64,000 nucleotides of DNA from Adiantum capillus-veneris (taxonomy: Eukaryota; Streptophyta; Polypodiopsida; Polypodiales; Pteridaceae). Shown here in pieces: positions 1 through 10,999 of the stretch. Positions within the stretch are counted from its first letter, which is position 1, and each line of letters begins with the position of its first letter. The stretch covers positions 127,201,182 through 127,265,181 of the forward strand of contig CM043967.1 of assembly GCA_014529385.2 (NCBI GenBank). Reading direction: 5' to 3'. The translations under genes were made by a program, and so were the position numbers. The notes under the pieces are model-generated. The model was given only the letters and a program-made list of their open reading frames with translations. It made no database searches and had not been told where the DNA came from.

Positions 1-164
1 TTCACCATATTTATATGTAGAACTCCTAGTAAGAAATTTATTTAAGGTAAAGTCGTTGTTAGAATCCTTGCAACCATTTTCAGCATTCGTACACCAAACA
101 CCACTTGTCTAAAATACAATCTACTAACTCAACATTTTCCATCCTACACTTTATTAAAGATGAG

Positions 165-470
165 TACTTAAAGTGAAAACTAAAAGCCACCCTTGTTGAG
201 GAAACATGGATACAAGGTCCACCAAATGTCCAACCTAGACTACAAGAAAATAATTAGAGATTTGGCTTAGATTTGGATTCAAAGGCCACCACTTATTCAA
301 GTAAGATAACTCCACTTGTTTAAGACAGTAATGTTTGAAGCCCCACCACTTGTCCAACCTAGACATTGATTAAATTTTGGTAAGATTTATCACAAATCTA
401 GAGTAGAATCAAGATTCTATGGCCAAGGTAGTCAAATATGTTAGACAACACACAAAGCATAAGAGCACTC
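165..470 (+). repeat. Left flank with degenerate copies of the GGTCCACCACTTGTCC word
   Basis: Several diverged copies of the word that dominates the first 22 kb occur here, for example around 216-236, 276-300 and 340-362, all in the same orientation as in the main array. No coding sequence was recognised in positions 1-594 apart from the end of the SET exon that stops at 595. The repeat field therefore extends to the left edge of the window and may continue beyond it. Confidence 0.6.
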
Positions 471-594
471 TAGATTCTCGTTGAGCATAAACTAAACAAT
501 AATCAAATGTTATATTCACTTGAGATTTCATCCATGAAAAATGAAAATGATGCATGTACTTGAGATTTCCATCCATGTACAATACTTTACAATG

Positions 595-1151
595 TCAAGT
601 AAAGTTATAGTCAGCAAACAACTCTTCTCCTGCTTCAACTTGACAAATAGTCTCAATGCATACATGGCCATATTCTTCTGACTTGATGTGTGAAGAGGTG
701 CATTTATGCCAAGGTGGCAAATTTGGATCAAATGTATAGCGTACGTTGGGACAGACATTTGTACTGTGAGAACTATTTATATAGCCCGACACGTTTCCTT
801 CTTCTACACAACCAATAATGTATGATTGATCTTCCTCTTCTTCTATGTTTGGATCCTCTAGAAGAGAATATTTATAAGCTCTTGGAAATATTTTGCATAT
901 CTTTTTCCAGTCTTGAAATCTATACTTATGCCCTCCATAGTTTAGAATAGTCAAACCACTTTCCAGGGTAGTATGCACAAATAGCCCATAACCAGCTCCT
1001 TCAATACATGAAAGTCGCACTTCAAAATCCACACCGTTAATATGGAAAATTACATCTTTGGGAATAGGAAAAGTTGGTGTCCCAAAAGGATCTTCATGCC
1101 AATCATAGTGTGAAATACATCTAGATTTTATATCACTTAACTCCTTTGTGT
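595..1151 (-). CDS. SET-domain exon (exon 4) of the ParB-like/methyltransferase-like/SET gene
   Basis: This minus-strand exon encodes a SET domain, the fold of protein lysine methyltransferases. Visible motifs in order are the N-terminal IEGAGYGLF, an NYGG corresponding to the YxG turn, INSSHSTNVCPNV in place of the usual NHxCxPN core, and the C-terminal GEELFADYNF that matches ExxxDY. The protein stops directly after this motif, so there is no Cys-rich post-SET segment. A pyrimidine-rich tract and TGCAG acceptor lie just upstream (AG at 1153-1152). The first two bases complete a codon left open by the exon ending at 3748, so the joined frame stays open. Whether it methylates histones is unknown; the altered NHxC core leaves activity uncertain. 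Confidence 0.7.
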
Positions 1152-3747
1152 CTGCAAAAAGAAGAAAATATTATGCATAAAATAATGACAATATCAAAGA
1201 AAGATATCATTATTTTATAGTCCAATAGGTCCATTGTATGGAAGACTTAGAGTGCCTCTTACATGGTGCCTCCAAGGTTTCCAAAAAATAAAATCATTGG
1301 AAAAAAAAGGCCACTGTGTCTCCAATCTATTGCCCATTTGAAGCATAGAGAGAACCAAGGTCCACCACTTGTCCAAGCTAGACATGGAGCATTGACACAA
1401 GATCCAACACTTATCCAAGAACCCTATAGTATATGTGGTAACATGGGATGCATTGATGCAACAAAAGTAGTCTAGCCTCCTCATCCATCTCTTTTTTCTT
1501 GTAGCCTAGAGGGATTAGTTTCAAGGTCTATCACTAGTCAAAAACTACACATAGAACATTGATACAAGGTTCCACCACATGTGAAACCTATCATCTCTAG
1601 TAGCATGGATGGTTTGATATCAAGGTTCATCGCGTGTCCTACCTATACTCTATTGTAGCATATAGATTCTGGTTTGGTGGTACTACACTTGTCCAAACTT
1701 GGCTTGTTGTTGATATCTGGAGGTAATCAAGGGTCCTCCACTTGTCCAAGTTAGGCATATAAAACAATTGCAAGGTCCACCATGTGTACAACATATGATT
1801 GATTATAGCATGCATGGTCTTATTTCATGGGCAACCATCTTCTCTCCAACATGTGTCCAACCTCGGCTCCATTGAAGCATGGAGAGAAGCAAGGTCCACC
1901 ACTTATCAAAGCTATTATTTTCTCCCAGTGCTTTCAAAACCCATAATACGTTGTACATGGGGGGGGGGGATTCTTGTTTCAAGGTCCACCCTTGGCTAAG
2001 ATTGGATCCATTGAAACATAAAGAGAAGCAAGCTCTACCATTTGTCCAAGCTAGGAGCCATTGAAACATGAAAACCCCATAATATGTTGTATACGAGGGG
2101 TGTTTTTCAAGGTCTACCACTTGTCTAAGCTATGGTCCATTGGAACATGGAGAGAAGCAAAGCTCCACCACTTTTCTAAGCTAGGATCCATTGAAACATG
2201 GAGAGAAGCAAGCTCCATTGTTTGTCTAAGCTAGGCTCCATTGGAACAAGGAGAAAACAAGCTCCACCACTTGCCTATTATTGCATAGAGATTCTGGTTT
2301 GAAGGTCCACCACTTGTCCAACCTTGCCTTCATGTATGGAGATAATCAAGAGTGCAATGCTTCTCTAAGCTAGGGACATAAAAGAGTTTCAAGGTCCACT
2401 ACATATACGATCTATGATGGGTTGTAGCATGGGAGGTTTCATTTTAAGGTTGACCACTTCTCCAGCTCCGCTTGTCCAACCTCAGATCCATTGAAGAATG
2501 GAGAATAAAGGTGTACCAACTCTCCAAAATAGGCAGGACAATCTCTATAAAACCCATGAATTGTTAATATATGCTATGCTGTGGAGTTTTGTTTGAAGTT
2601 CCACTCCTTATCCAAGCTACAATCCATTGAAGCATGGAACTAAGTAAGATATATCTCTAGTCCAAGATAGGATCCATTGAAACATAGAGAGAATCAAGGT
2701 CCACCACTTGTCCAAGCTATGCATGGGTAATTGATATAAGGACCACTACGTTTTCACCTATACTATGCTCTATCATGGATGGTTTCATATCCTACCAATT
2801 TTCCAACCTATTTAGTAGGTTGTATTATGGGGGTTTGGTTTCAAGGTACTTCACTTGTCTGAGGTGGGTTCCATTGAACCATGGAGAGAAACTATGTCTA
2901 CCACTTGTCCGAAATATGCTCCTTTAAAACATAAAAACAAGGTCCACCACTTGTCCAAGCTAAAGTTTCTCTCCATTGAAGCATGGAGAGAAACAAGGTC
3001 TACCACCTGTCCAAAATATGCTCCATTGAAACATAAAAGCAAGGTCCACCACTTGTCCAAGCTAATATAACAAATGGGTGTTGGTTACAAGGTGTACCAC
3101 ACTTGTCTAAACTAGTCTTCATGCAAGGTCTACCACATGTCCAAGCTATATGAGCTTGTTTTGAAGGTCTACCACACCTCTTGAAATTAGGATCCATGTA
3201 AGGTCCACCTTTTGTCAAGCTATGCATTTAATGAGTACTAAAACTAAGTAAATTGCAGTACTTAAATACCTTTCCAAGCTCATTAAGATTTTGGTCTCTA
3301 AGGCCGGCCACCACCACATGTCTAATCTATGCTCTAATTGATTACTTATGCTATTTCTCTCAAAGTCCAAACATAAGCTCCCTTCTAGCAAGGTTAGTTT
3401 AAATTTAGGCTCCAGCACCTGTCTAAGCTAGGTTCAATTTATGAAGCATCACCATTTAACCATGCTACGATCTAATGTATCATATCAAGGGGGTATTGAT
3501 AAAAGGTCCAAAACTTATTGAGTTCAAGCTCTTAAGTAATTAAGTCTTTGTGAGTATTAAATGTTTTAGTTTTAGTCTACAGATCCACCATTCAAAAACT
3601 CAAGTAATTTACTATTTACATTCAAACCTTGAATGCTTGAGATAAAAAATACAAGCTCAATCAATACTATATAAAGCAAAATCTAACATTAAGAGTATCA
3701 AATCAGTAACAAGAAACACTAACATGCACAAGAAACTCAAAACATAC
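1152..3747 (-). other. Proposed 2.6-kb intron 3 filled with the GGTCCACCACTTGTCC repeat
   Basis: The donor is CAC|GTATGT at 3747 and the acceptor TTTTTGCAG at 1152, both on the minus strand. The upstream exon leaves one base and the downstream exon supplies two, so the frame is conserved. Inside are many direct copies of the array word on the plus strand, mixed with the companion phrase CCATTGAAACATGGAGAGAA (for example 1,350-1,390, 1,880-2,280 and 2,640-3,240). No independent gene was recognised. If the splice is wrong, this is simply intergenic repeat separating two genes. Confidence 0.5.
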
Positions 3748-4300
3748 GTGTCTCCATTTCCAAAAAGTCCTCCATTGACAGAGGATGGTGTTGTTGTTGT
3801 TCTTCTTCTCTTTGTGGAGAGCACTCCTCTGTAACAGGCACAATGTCGCCTGATTGCGAAGTGGATTGTTGAAGTCCAGCCCATTTTTCTATATCTTCAT
3901 GAGACTTAACAAAGTCTAGCAGCATGGTCTCCATGCTTTTTGCCTCCTCCACACTATCAATTAAGCAGATGACTTCTTTTTTCTGTTGTATTCCTTCTTG
4001 TGCAACCAAGGAGCCATCACCAAAAACATCAACAAGCTTGCGGTCTTCAAAACAATATGTACGAATGTAGTGCTTGACCAAAGCTCTTTTTTTGGCCTCC
4101 AAATATTGCAAATCTGACATATCGTTATCTGCTACTTGAAGAAGAGAACAATCAATTGGCATGGGATGTTCCTCTGATCTTCTTCTCAGGTCTTCAAATG
4201 CATTGCCTTGTCCCAAGAAGGCAATAACTGTTAGGAATTGAATTGCTCCTTTGCAAGGAGCTGATGGAAAGTGATGCAATGCACCACAACAATGGTAGCT
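3748..4300 (-). CDS. Exon 3: methyltransferase motif I-like segment and acidic/Gln linker
   Basis: This exon continues the protein in a frame shifted by one base relative to exon 2; the break lies at about 4,300-4,305. Its centre holds HYIRTYCFEDRKLVDVFGD followed by GSLVAQEG, then VICLIDSVEEA. This resembles the motif X-motif I block of N4/N6 DNA methyltransferases, where FxGxG binds S-adenosylmethionine. Motif I lies after the presumed catalytic region in exon 2, which is the order of beta-class (permuted) enzymes. The end is an acidic and Gln-rich linker (EEEQQQHH) leading to the SET exon through a GTATGT donor. The glycine pattern is weak (FGDGS), so a decayed or non-catalytic domain is possible. 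Confidence 0.5.
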
Positions 4301-5127
4301 CAATTATCTCCCATGGCGTGAAAGGCACATTGCAATTTTGTGAAGTTAGTGAAATCCACAAATGCAAGAAAGACAAATCCAGGATCTGTTGACCCTCCAG
4401 CAATAGCCAAGATCCCATCCAAAGCATTGTTAAATGTCTCCTCACTCCACTTCAAATTGCCTCCAACGTTTTTTGTCATATCTAAAACACATAAGCCAAT
4501 AGGCACTTTATTATTGAAGTGGCGCATCAAGTAGAGATTGCCTTCCATTTGTAGGCTCACCACATAGATTGACCATGGCAAATCTCTAGGCTCAGTTTTC
4601 TCCTTTTGAAGGTGAATTGCCCATTGCATGTATTTTATTGCTCCATCTGGAAAAGCCATTTTCTTTGTTCCACGCGTCAAACTAGATCTGATCCATTCCT
4701 CGCATAGCATTAAAATTGTTTTATAAACAACATCATTGATGTTATACATTTTGACCACCTCCTCCCAGTCTTTACATGGTGAAGACTCATTCAAATTGTT
4801 GAAGCCTTCAAGAAGTGCATCTTGAATCAATTTGTCTTGCTTCAACTGCTTGATTCGATCATACATGTCAGTTGCATCACCATCCTTTGCACTCTTTGAC
4901 AGTAAAATCTTCTCATCTCTAATCTCTTCTTGAATAGTCTTTACCTCTGATTCCTCAAGGCCACAAAGATATCTAAATACAGTTGTTGGGGGTTTCTTAT
5001 TCTCCTCTTCTAGATTTTCAATGATTTCTATCCAGCAATCATAAACTAAATCAGAGTAGGTGACCATGTGTGCCTGTTTAGCAATCCAACTTGCTGCTGC
5101 ACTCATTCTTGCCAATCGAAGAAAACC
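4301..5127 (-). CDS. Exon 2: charged helical region and putative catalytic half of an N4/N6 methyltransferase-like domain
   Basis: The exon starts after a TTTTTAG acceptor (AG at 5129-5128) and joins exon 1 in phase 0. About 130 residues are charged and probably helical (EEENKKP, EEIRDEK, DRIKQLKQDK). The last third (PIGLCVLDMTKNVGG, then WSEETFNNALDGILAIAGG, then FVFLAFVDF) has the layout of the motif IV region of DNA amino-methyltransferases: a strand ending in D-P-P-Y/W, a helix, then a hydrophobic strand. DMTK stands where D/N/S-PP-Y/F/W is expected, so the catalytic motif is missing or degenerate. The frame ends at a TGA at 4300-4302, and coding continues in the -1 frame. Assignment rests on layout and on domain order with exon 3. 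Confidence 0.45.
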
Positions 5128-5211
5128 CTAAAAAGAAATAGAGAAATAATTAAACTATTGAGCAAGATTTGTTAATTAAACACTATCAAAAAGACAAAGA
5201 AAATAACTTAC
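5128..5211 (-). other. 84-bp intron between exons 1 and 2
   Basis: The donor is GAT|GTAAGT at 5211 and the acceptor TTTCTTTTTAG at 5128, on the minus strand. The spliced frame is continuous and reads through from AGWD to GFLRLARMS. Length and base composition are typical of a short plant intron. Confidence 0.75.
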
Positions 5212-6399
5212 ATCCCATCCGGCACGAGATGCATGTCCCTCTGCAATTCCACTTGCTGCCTTTGGTGGTCGTCCTGAGAAGATCCATTGACTCCGTAAAT
5301 GTCTCAATATTTGGCTGTAAGGTTGCTTGACATACAATGCCTGAGCCTCCTCATTTGCAATGGCAGATATAGCAGTTGCAACAAATGGAGGAGCATTCAC
5401 AACAATGCGAGCCTTTCTAAATTTATACACGCTAATCAGTCTTTCAAAGATCTCTTTGTTGTTTTGTTCATTGTGAAGCAAAACTTTTGCAGCATAGATT
5501 GAATGCTGCCCATCAAGAATCCAATAATGATAATCTTTAATTTTTTGCTCCTCTACCTCTTCTACTGCCAAAGGAGTCCCCTTCTTTGATTTTGCATTTC
5601 GAACAGGCATCAAATATGCACATGCTGCAGGCTTGGTCGTACTCCGTGAAAATCCAAATAACACACTTTCAGCGTGTTTTTTATCCATAATACGTGCATT
5701 ATAGTGATCAGGAGCAAGCCAACAATTTTGAATAGGGATATCAAATTCCCTATATTGGAAAGGAAAATAATTTATGTACTTATTCATTCCACCTGTATCT
5801 TTTTCTTGTCCTTTCATGGCCTCAGCTTCTAAAACATCTGGATCCACAATTCTCATCTTTGACATTGAACCCTCTGTTGATGAGGATGCCAAAGATGCCT
5901 TGTCTACATCCAAAATGGAGCTAGTTCGCTTAGCTTCTACTTTCTGCACTTTTGCTTGCTTCTTTGTGGATGGTGGTCGTGAAGCTTTCACCTTTTTTCG
6001 TTGTAGTGTGGCAATGATGGAGCTTTGAAGTTGATCTGCTGTGATATTTGGATTTGATTCTGCAAACTTCCATCCTCGAGAAAACATTGTCTCTTCTTTG
6101 TTTCTAGACATGCGCTCCAATGCATATGCTCCTGGAGATAGTTGAAATTCTAGATTCATTGGAACTAGAATGTCAATGCATTCCACCTCTGGATGACTAT
6201 CAACTACAGAGACAGATGCTTCCACAACTTGTCCAACATCTTCAAACAAGCTGTCATTATCCTTTTTGGCAATAAATAGATGCACCTTATGAAATTGTGC
6301 ACCCTCTATACCATGTATGTCCAAATACCATTTCCTAAGATCATTGCAAGTATAGTCAACTGAGACAGCAACCCTTGCAACCTGTTTTTTTGGAGCCAT
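5212..6399 (-). CDS. Exon 1: ParB-like (DGQH) domain protein, start of the ParB-like/methyltransferase-like/SET gene
   Basis: The likely start is the ATG at 6399 (MAPKKQVARV). A pyrimidine-rich TTTCAG lies 6-8 bases upstream and suggests a 5' UTR intron. The exon encodes 396 residues. Residues 1-110 are of unknown fold; residues about 130-205 are a basic, low-complexity linker with nuclear-localisation-like KKVKASRPPSTKKQ. Residues about 225-370 resemble the ParB/sulfiredoxin-type fold: YHYWILDGQHSIYAAKVLL carries the DGQH signature (residues 296-299), and RIVVNAPPFVATAISAIAN follows as in ParB-N proteins. In prokaryotes and phages ParB-like domains are often fused to DNA methyltransferases, which fits exons 2 and 3. 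Role in the plant is unknown. Confidence 0.6.
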
Positions 6400-6474
6400 C
6401 TTTCCTGAAACAAAAAAAACCAAATGTTATTTTAACATATACTTTTTTGTAATGGATTAAGTTTGTGTGAATAC

Positions 6475-9400
6475 AAGTTCCACCACTTGTTCAAGCTAGA
6501 TCTAAGCAAGTATACATAGTGATCATTTAAGCTAGTAAACTAAGGGAAGGGAGAAGTAAGGTCCACCACTTGTCCAAGCTTAGCTCTAGACAACATGGAG
6601 AGATTGGAGGTCTACTAATTGTCTAATATAGGCTAACTATATTGAAACATAGAGAGAAGCAAAGGTCCACCACTTGTCCAATCTAGGGTCCATTGAAACA
6701 TGGAGAGAAGGATGCTCCACCATTTGTCCAAAATAGGCTCCATTGAAACATGAAGAGAAACAAGATGCACCATGTCTTTGAGATGCTAGGCTCCATTGAA
6801 ATACCTTAAACCCATGATATTTTGTATATGTGGGGTTTAAATTCAAGGTCCACCACTTGTCCAACCTATTATCCCTAGTAGCATGAGTGGTTTGGTCTCA
6901 AGATTCACCACTTTTCCACTCTATGTCATTATATTAAGAAGATCTGGGTGTTAAGGTCCACCACTTGTCCAACCTATAAGGCTATATCTTAAATGGTATT
7001 ATTTACCACCACTTGGAATGCACATGATGGGTTTTACATAGGGGTACGGTTCCAAGGTCCACCACTTGTCCAAGCTAACTCTATTGAAACATAGAGAGAA
7101 TCAAAGGTCCACCACTTGTCCAAGCTAGGCTCCATTGAAACATGGAGAGAAGGATGCTCCACCATTTGTCCAAGCCAGGTTTGATTGAAACATGAAGAGA
7201 AGCAAGCTGCACCATGTCTCCAAAATGCTAGGCTCCATTGAAATATCTTAAACCCATGATATTTCGTACATGGGGGGTTTACATTCAAGGTCCACCACTT
7301 GTCCAACCTATTATCACTAGTAGCATGAGTGGTTTGATGTCAAGATTCACCACTTTTCTACTCTATGTCATTATATTAAGAAGATCTGGGTGTTAAGGTC
7401 CACCACTTGTCCAACCTATAAGGCTATATCTTAAAGGGTATTCTTTCTCACCACTTGGAATGACCATGATAGGTTTTACATGGGGGTTTGGTTCCAAGTT
7501 CCACCACTTGTCCAAGCTAACTCTATTGAAACATAGAGAGAAGCAAAGGTCCACCACTTGTCTAAGCTAGGGTCCATTGAAACATGGAGAGAAGGATGCT
7601 CCACCATTTGTCCAAGATAGGCTCCATTGAAACATGAAGAGAAGCAAGCTGCACCATGTCTCCAAGATGCTAAGATCCATTGAAATACCTTAAACCCATG
7701 ATATTTTGTACATGGGGAGTTTACATTCAAGGTCCACCACTTGTCCAACCTATTATCTCTAGTAGCATGAGTGGTTTGGTCTGAAGATTCACCACTTTTC
7801 CACTCTATGTCATTACGTTAAGAAGATCTGGGTGTTAAGGTCGACCACTTGTCCAACCTATAAAGGGTATATCTTAAAGGGTATTCTTTCTCACCACTTG
7901 AAATTCCATGATATGTTTTACATGGGGGTTTGGCTCCAAGGTCCACCACCTCTCCAAGCTAACTCTATTGAAACATAGAGAGAAACAAAGGTCCACCACT
8001 TGTCCAAGCTAGGCTCCATTGAAAACATGAAGAAAGGATCCTCAACCATTTTCGAAGCTAACTCTATTGAAAAACATGGGGGGTTTTACATTCAAGGCCA
8101 CCACTTGTCCAACCTATTAACGCTAGTACATGAGTGGTTGGTCTCAAGATTCACCACTTTTTCACTCTAATCATTATATTAAGAATATTTGGTTTTAAGG
8201 TCCACACATGTCCAACCTATAAGGCTATATCTTAAGGGTTATTCTTTCTCCACCACTTGGAAGTGACCATCTAGGCTTTTACATGGGAGTATTTGTATCA
8301 AGGTCCCACCACTGTCCAAGCTAACACTATTTAAACATAGAGAGAATCAAAGTCCACCACTTGTCCAAGCTAGGGTCCATTGAAACATGGAGAGAAGGAT
8401 GCTCCACCATTTGTCCAAGATACACTCCATTGAAACATGAAGAGAAGCAAGCTACACCATGTCTCCAAGATGCTAGGCTCCATTGAAATACCTCAAACCC
8501 ATGATATTTTGTACATGGGGGGTTTACATTCAAGGTCCACCACTTGTCCAACCTATTATCTCTAGTAGCATGAGTGGTTTGGTCTCAAGATTCACCATTT
8601 TTCCACTCTATGTCATTCTATTAAGAATATATGGGTGCTAAGGTCCACCACTTGTCCAACCTATAAGGCCATATCTTAAACTTTATTCTTTCTCACCACT
8701 TGGAGTTACCAAGATAGGTTTTACATGGGAGTTTGGTTCCAAGGCCCACCACTTGTCCAAGCTAACTCTATTGAAACATAGAGAGAAGCAAAGGTCCACC
8801 ACTTGTCCAAGCTAGGCTCCATTGAAACATGGAGAGAAGGATGCTCCACCATTTTGTCCAAGATAGGCTCCATTGAAACATGAAGGGAAGCAATCTGCAC
8901 CATGTCTCCAAGATTCTAGGATCCATTGAAATACCTTAAACCCACGATATTGTTTACATGTGGGGTTTAACGTCAAGGTCAGTCACTTTTCCAAGCTATT
9001 ATCCCTAGTAGCATAGTGGTTGGGTCTCAAGATTTACCACTTTTCCACTCTATGTCGTTATATATGAAGATCTAGGTTCTAAGGTCGACCACTTGTCCAA
9101 CCTATAAGGCTAGATCTTAAAGGGTATTATTTCTCACCACTTGGAATGACCATGATATGTTTTACATGGGTTTGGTTTCAAGGTCCACCACTTGTCCAAG
9201 CTAACTCTATGGAAACATAGAGAGAAGCAAAGGTCCACCACTTGTCCAAGCTAGGCTCCACTGAGACATTAGAGAAGGATGATCCCCCATTGGTGGAAGA
9301 TAGGCTTCATTGAAACATGAAAAGAAGCAAGTTGCACCATGTCTCCAAGATTCTAGATCCATTGAAATACCTTAAACCCACGATATTGTTTACATGTGGG

Positions 9401-10999
9401 GTTTAACGTCAAGGTCAGTCACTTTTCCAAGCTATTATCCCTAGTAGCATGAGTGGTTTGGTCTCAAGATTCACCACTTTTCCACTCTATGTCATTATAT
9501 AAAGAAGATCTAGTGTTAAGGTCAACCACTTGTCCAACCTATAAGCTATATCTTAAAGGGTATTCTTTCTCACCACTTGAAATGTCCATGATATGTTTTA
9601 CATAGGGTTTAGTTCCAAGGTCCACCACTTATCCAAGCTAACTTTATTCTTCTCATAAGAGAAGCAAAAGGTCCACCACTTGTCCAAGCTAGGCTCCATT
9701 GAAACATGGAGAGAAGGATGCTCCACCATTTGTCGAAGCTAACTCTATTGAAACATGGAAGGTTTACATTCAAGGTCCACCAGTTGTCCAACCTATTACG
9801 CTAGTAGCATGAGGGTTTGGTCTCAAGATTCACCACTTTTTCACTCTGTGTCATTATATTAAGAATATTTGGGTATTAAGGTCCACCACTTGTCCAACCT
9901 ATAAGACTATATCTTAAGGTTATTCTTTCTGACCACTTGGAGTGACCATGAAAGGTTTTACATGGGGGGTTGGTTCCAAGGTCCACCACTTGTCCAAGCT
10001 AACTCTATTGAAACATAGAGAGAAGCAAAGGTCCACCACTTGTCTAAGCTAGGGTCCTATTGAAACATGGAGAGAAGGATGCTCCACCATTTGTCCAAGA
10101 TAGACTCCATTGAAACATGAAGAGAAGCAAAGCTGCACCATATCTCCAAGATTCTAGACTCCATCGAAATACTTAAACCCACGTTATTTTGTACATGGGG
10201 AGTTTACATTCAAGATCAACAATTTGTCCAACCTATTATCGCTAGTAGCATGAGTGGTTTGGTCTCAAGATTCACCACTTTTCCACTCTCTATCATTATA
10301 TTAAGAATATTTGGGTGTTAAGGTCCACCACTTGTCCAACCTATAAGACTATATCTTAATGGTTATTCTTTCTCACCTCTTGAAAGACTATATCTTAATG
10401 GTTATCCCTAGCTATTATTGCTAGTAGCGTGAGTGGTTTGGTCTCAAGATTCACCACTTTTATTAAGAATATGTGGGTGTTAAGGTCCACCACTTGTCCA
10501 ACCTATAAGGCTACATCTTAAAGGTTATTCTTTCTTACTACTTGGAGTGACCATGATAGGTTTTACATGGGGGTTTGGTTCCAAGGTCCACCACTTGTCC
10601 AAGCTAACTCTATTGAAACATAGAGAGAAGCAAAGGTCCACCCCTTGTCTAAGCTAGGGTCCATTGAAACATGGAGAGAAGGATGCTCCACCATTTGTCC
10701 AAGGTAGGCTCCATTGAAACATGAGGAGAATCAAGGTGCACCATGACTCCAAGATGCTAGGCTCCATCGAAAAACATTCAACCCATGATATGTCGTAGAT
10801 GAGGGGTTTACATTCAAGGTCCAACACTTGTCCAAGCTATTATTGGTAGTAGCCTGAGTGGTTTGGTCTCAAGATTCACCACTTTTCCACTCTATGTCAT
10901 TATATTAAGAATATGCGCGTGTTAAGGTCCACCACTTGTCCAACCTATAAGGCTACATCTTAAAGGTTATTCTTTATTACCACTTGGAGTGACCATGAT
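6475..10999 (+). repeat. Older, diverged part of the ~430-bp tandem array
   Basis: Units of about 420-450 bp repeat head to tail. Each contains four or five copies of AAGGTCCACCACTTGTCCAA or close variants, usually followed by GCTA or CCTA, plus the phrases CATTGAAACATGGAGAGAAGGATGCTCCACC and CTATGTCATTATATTAAGAA written here only in pieces across positions such as 7,134-7,170 and 7,360-7,382. Indels and substitutions between units are frequent (truncated unit at 8,030-8,320, short units around 9,600-9,900). Minus-strand reading frames repeating LDKWWTL and AWTSGGP arise from the word and are not taken as genes. Confidence 0.85.
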
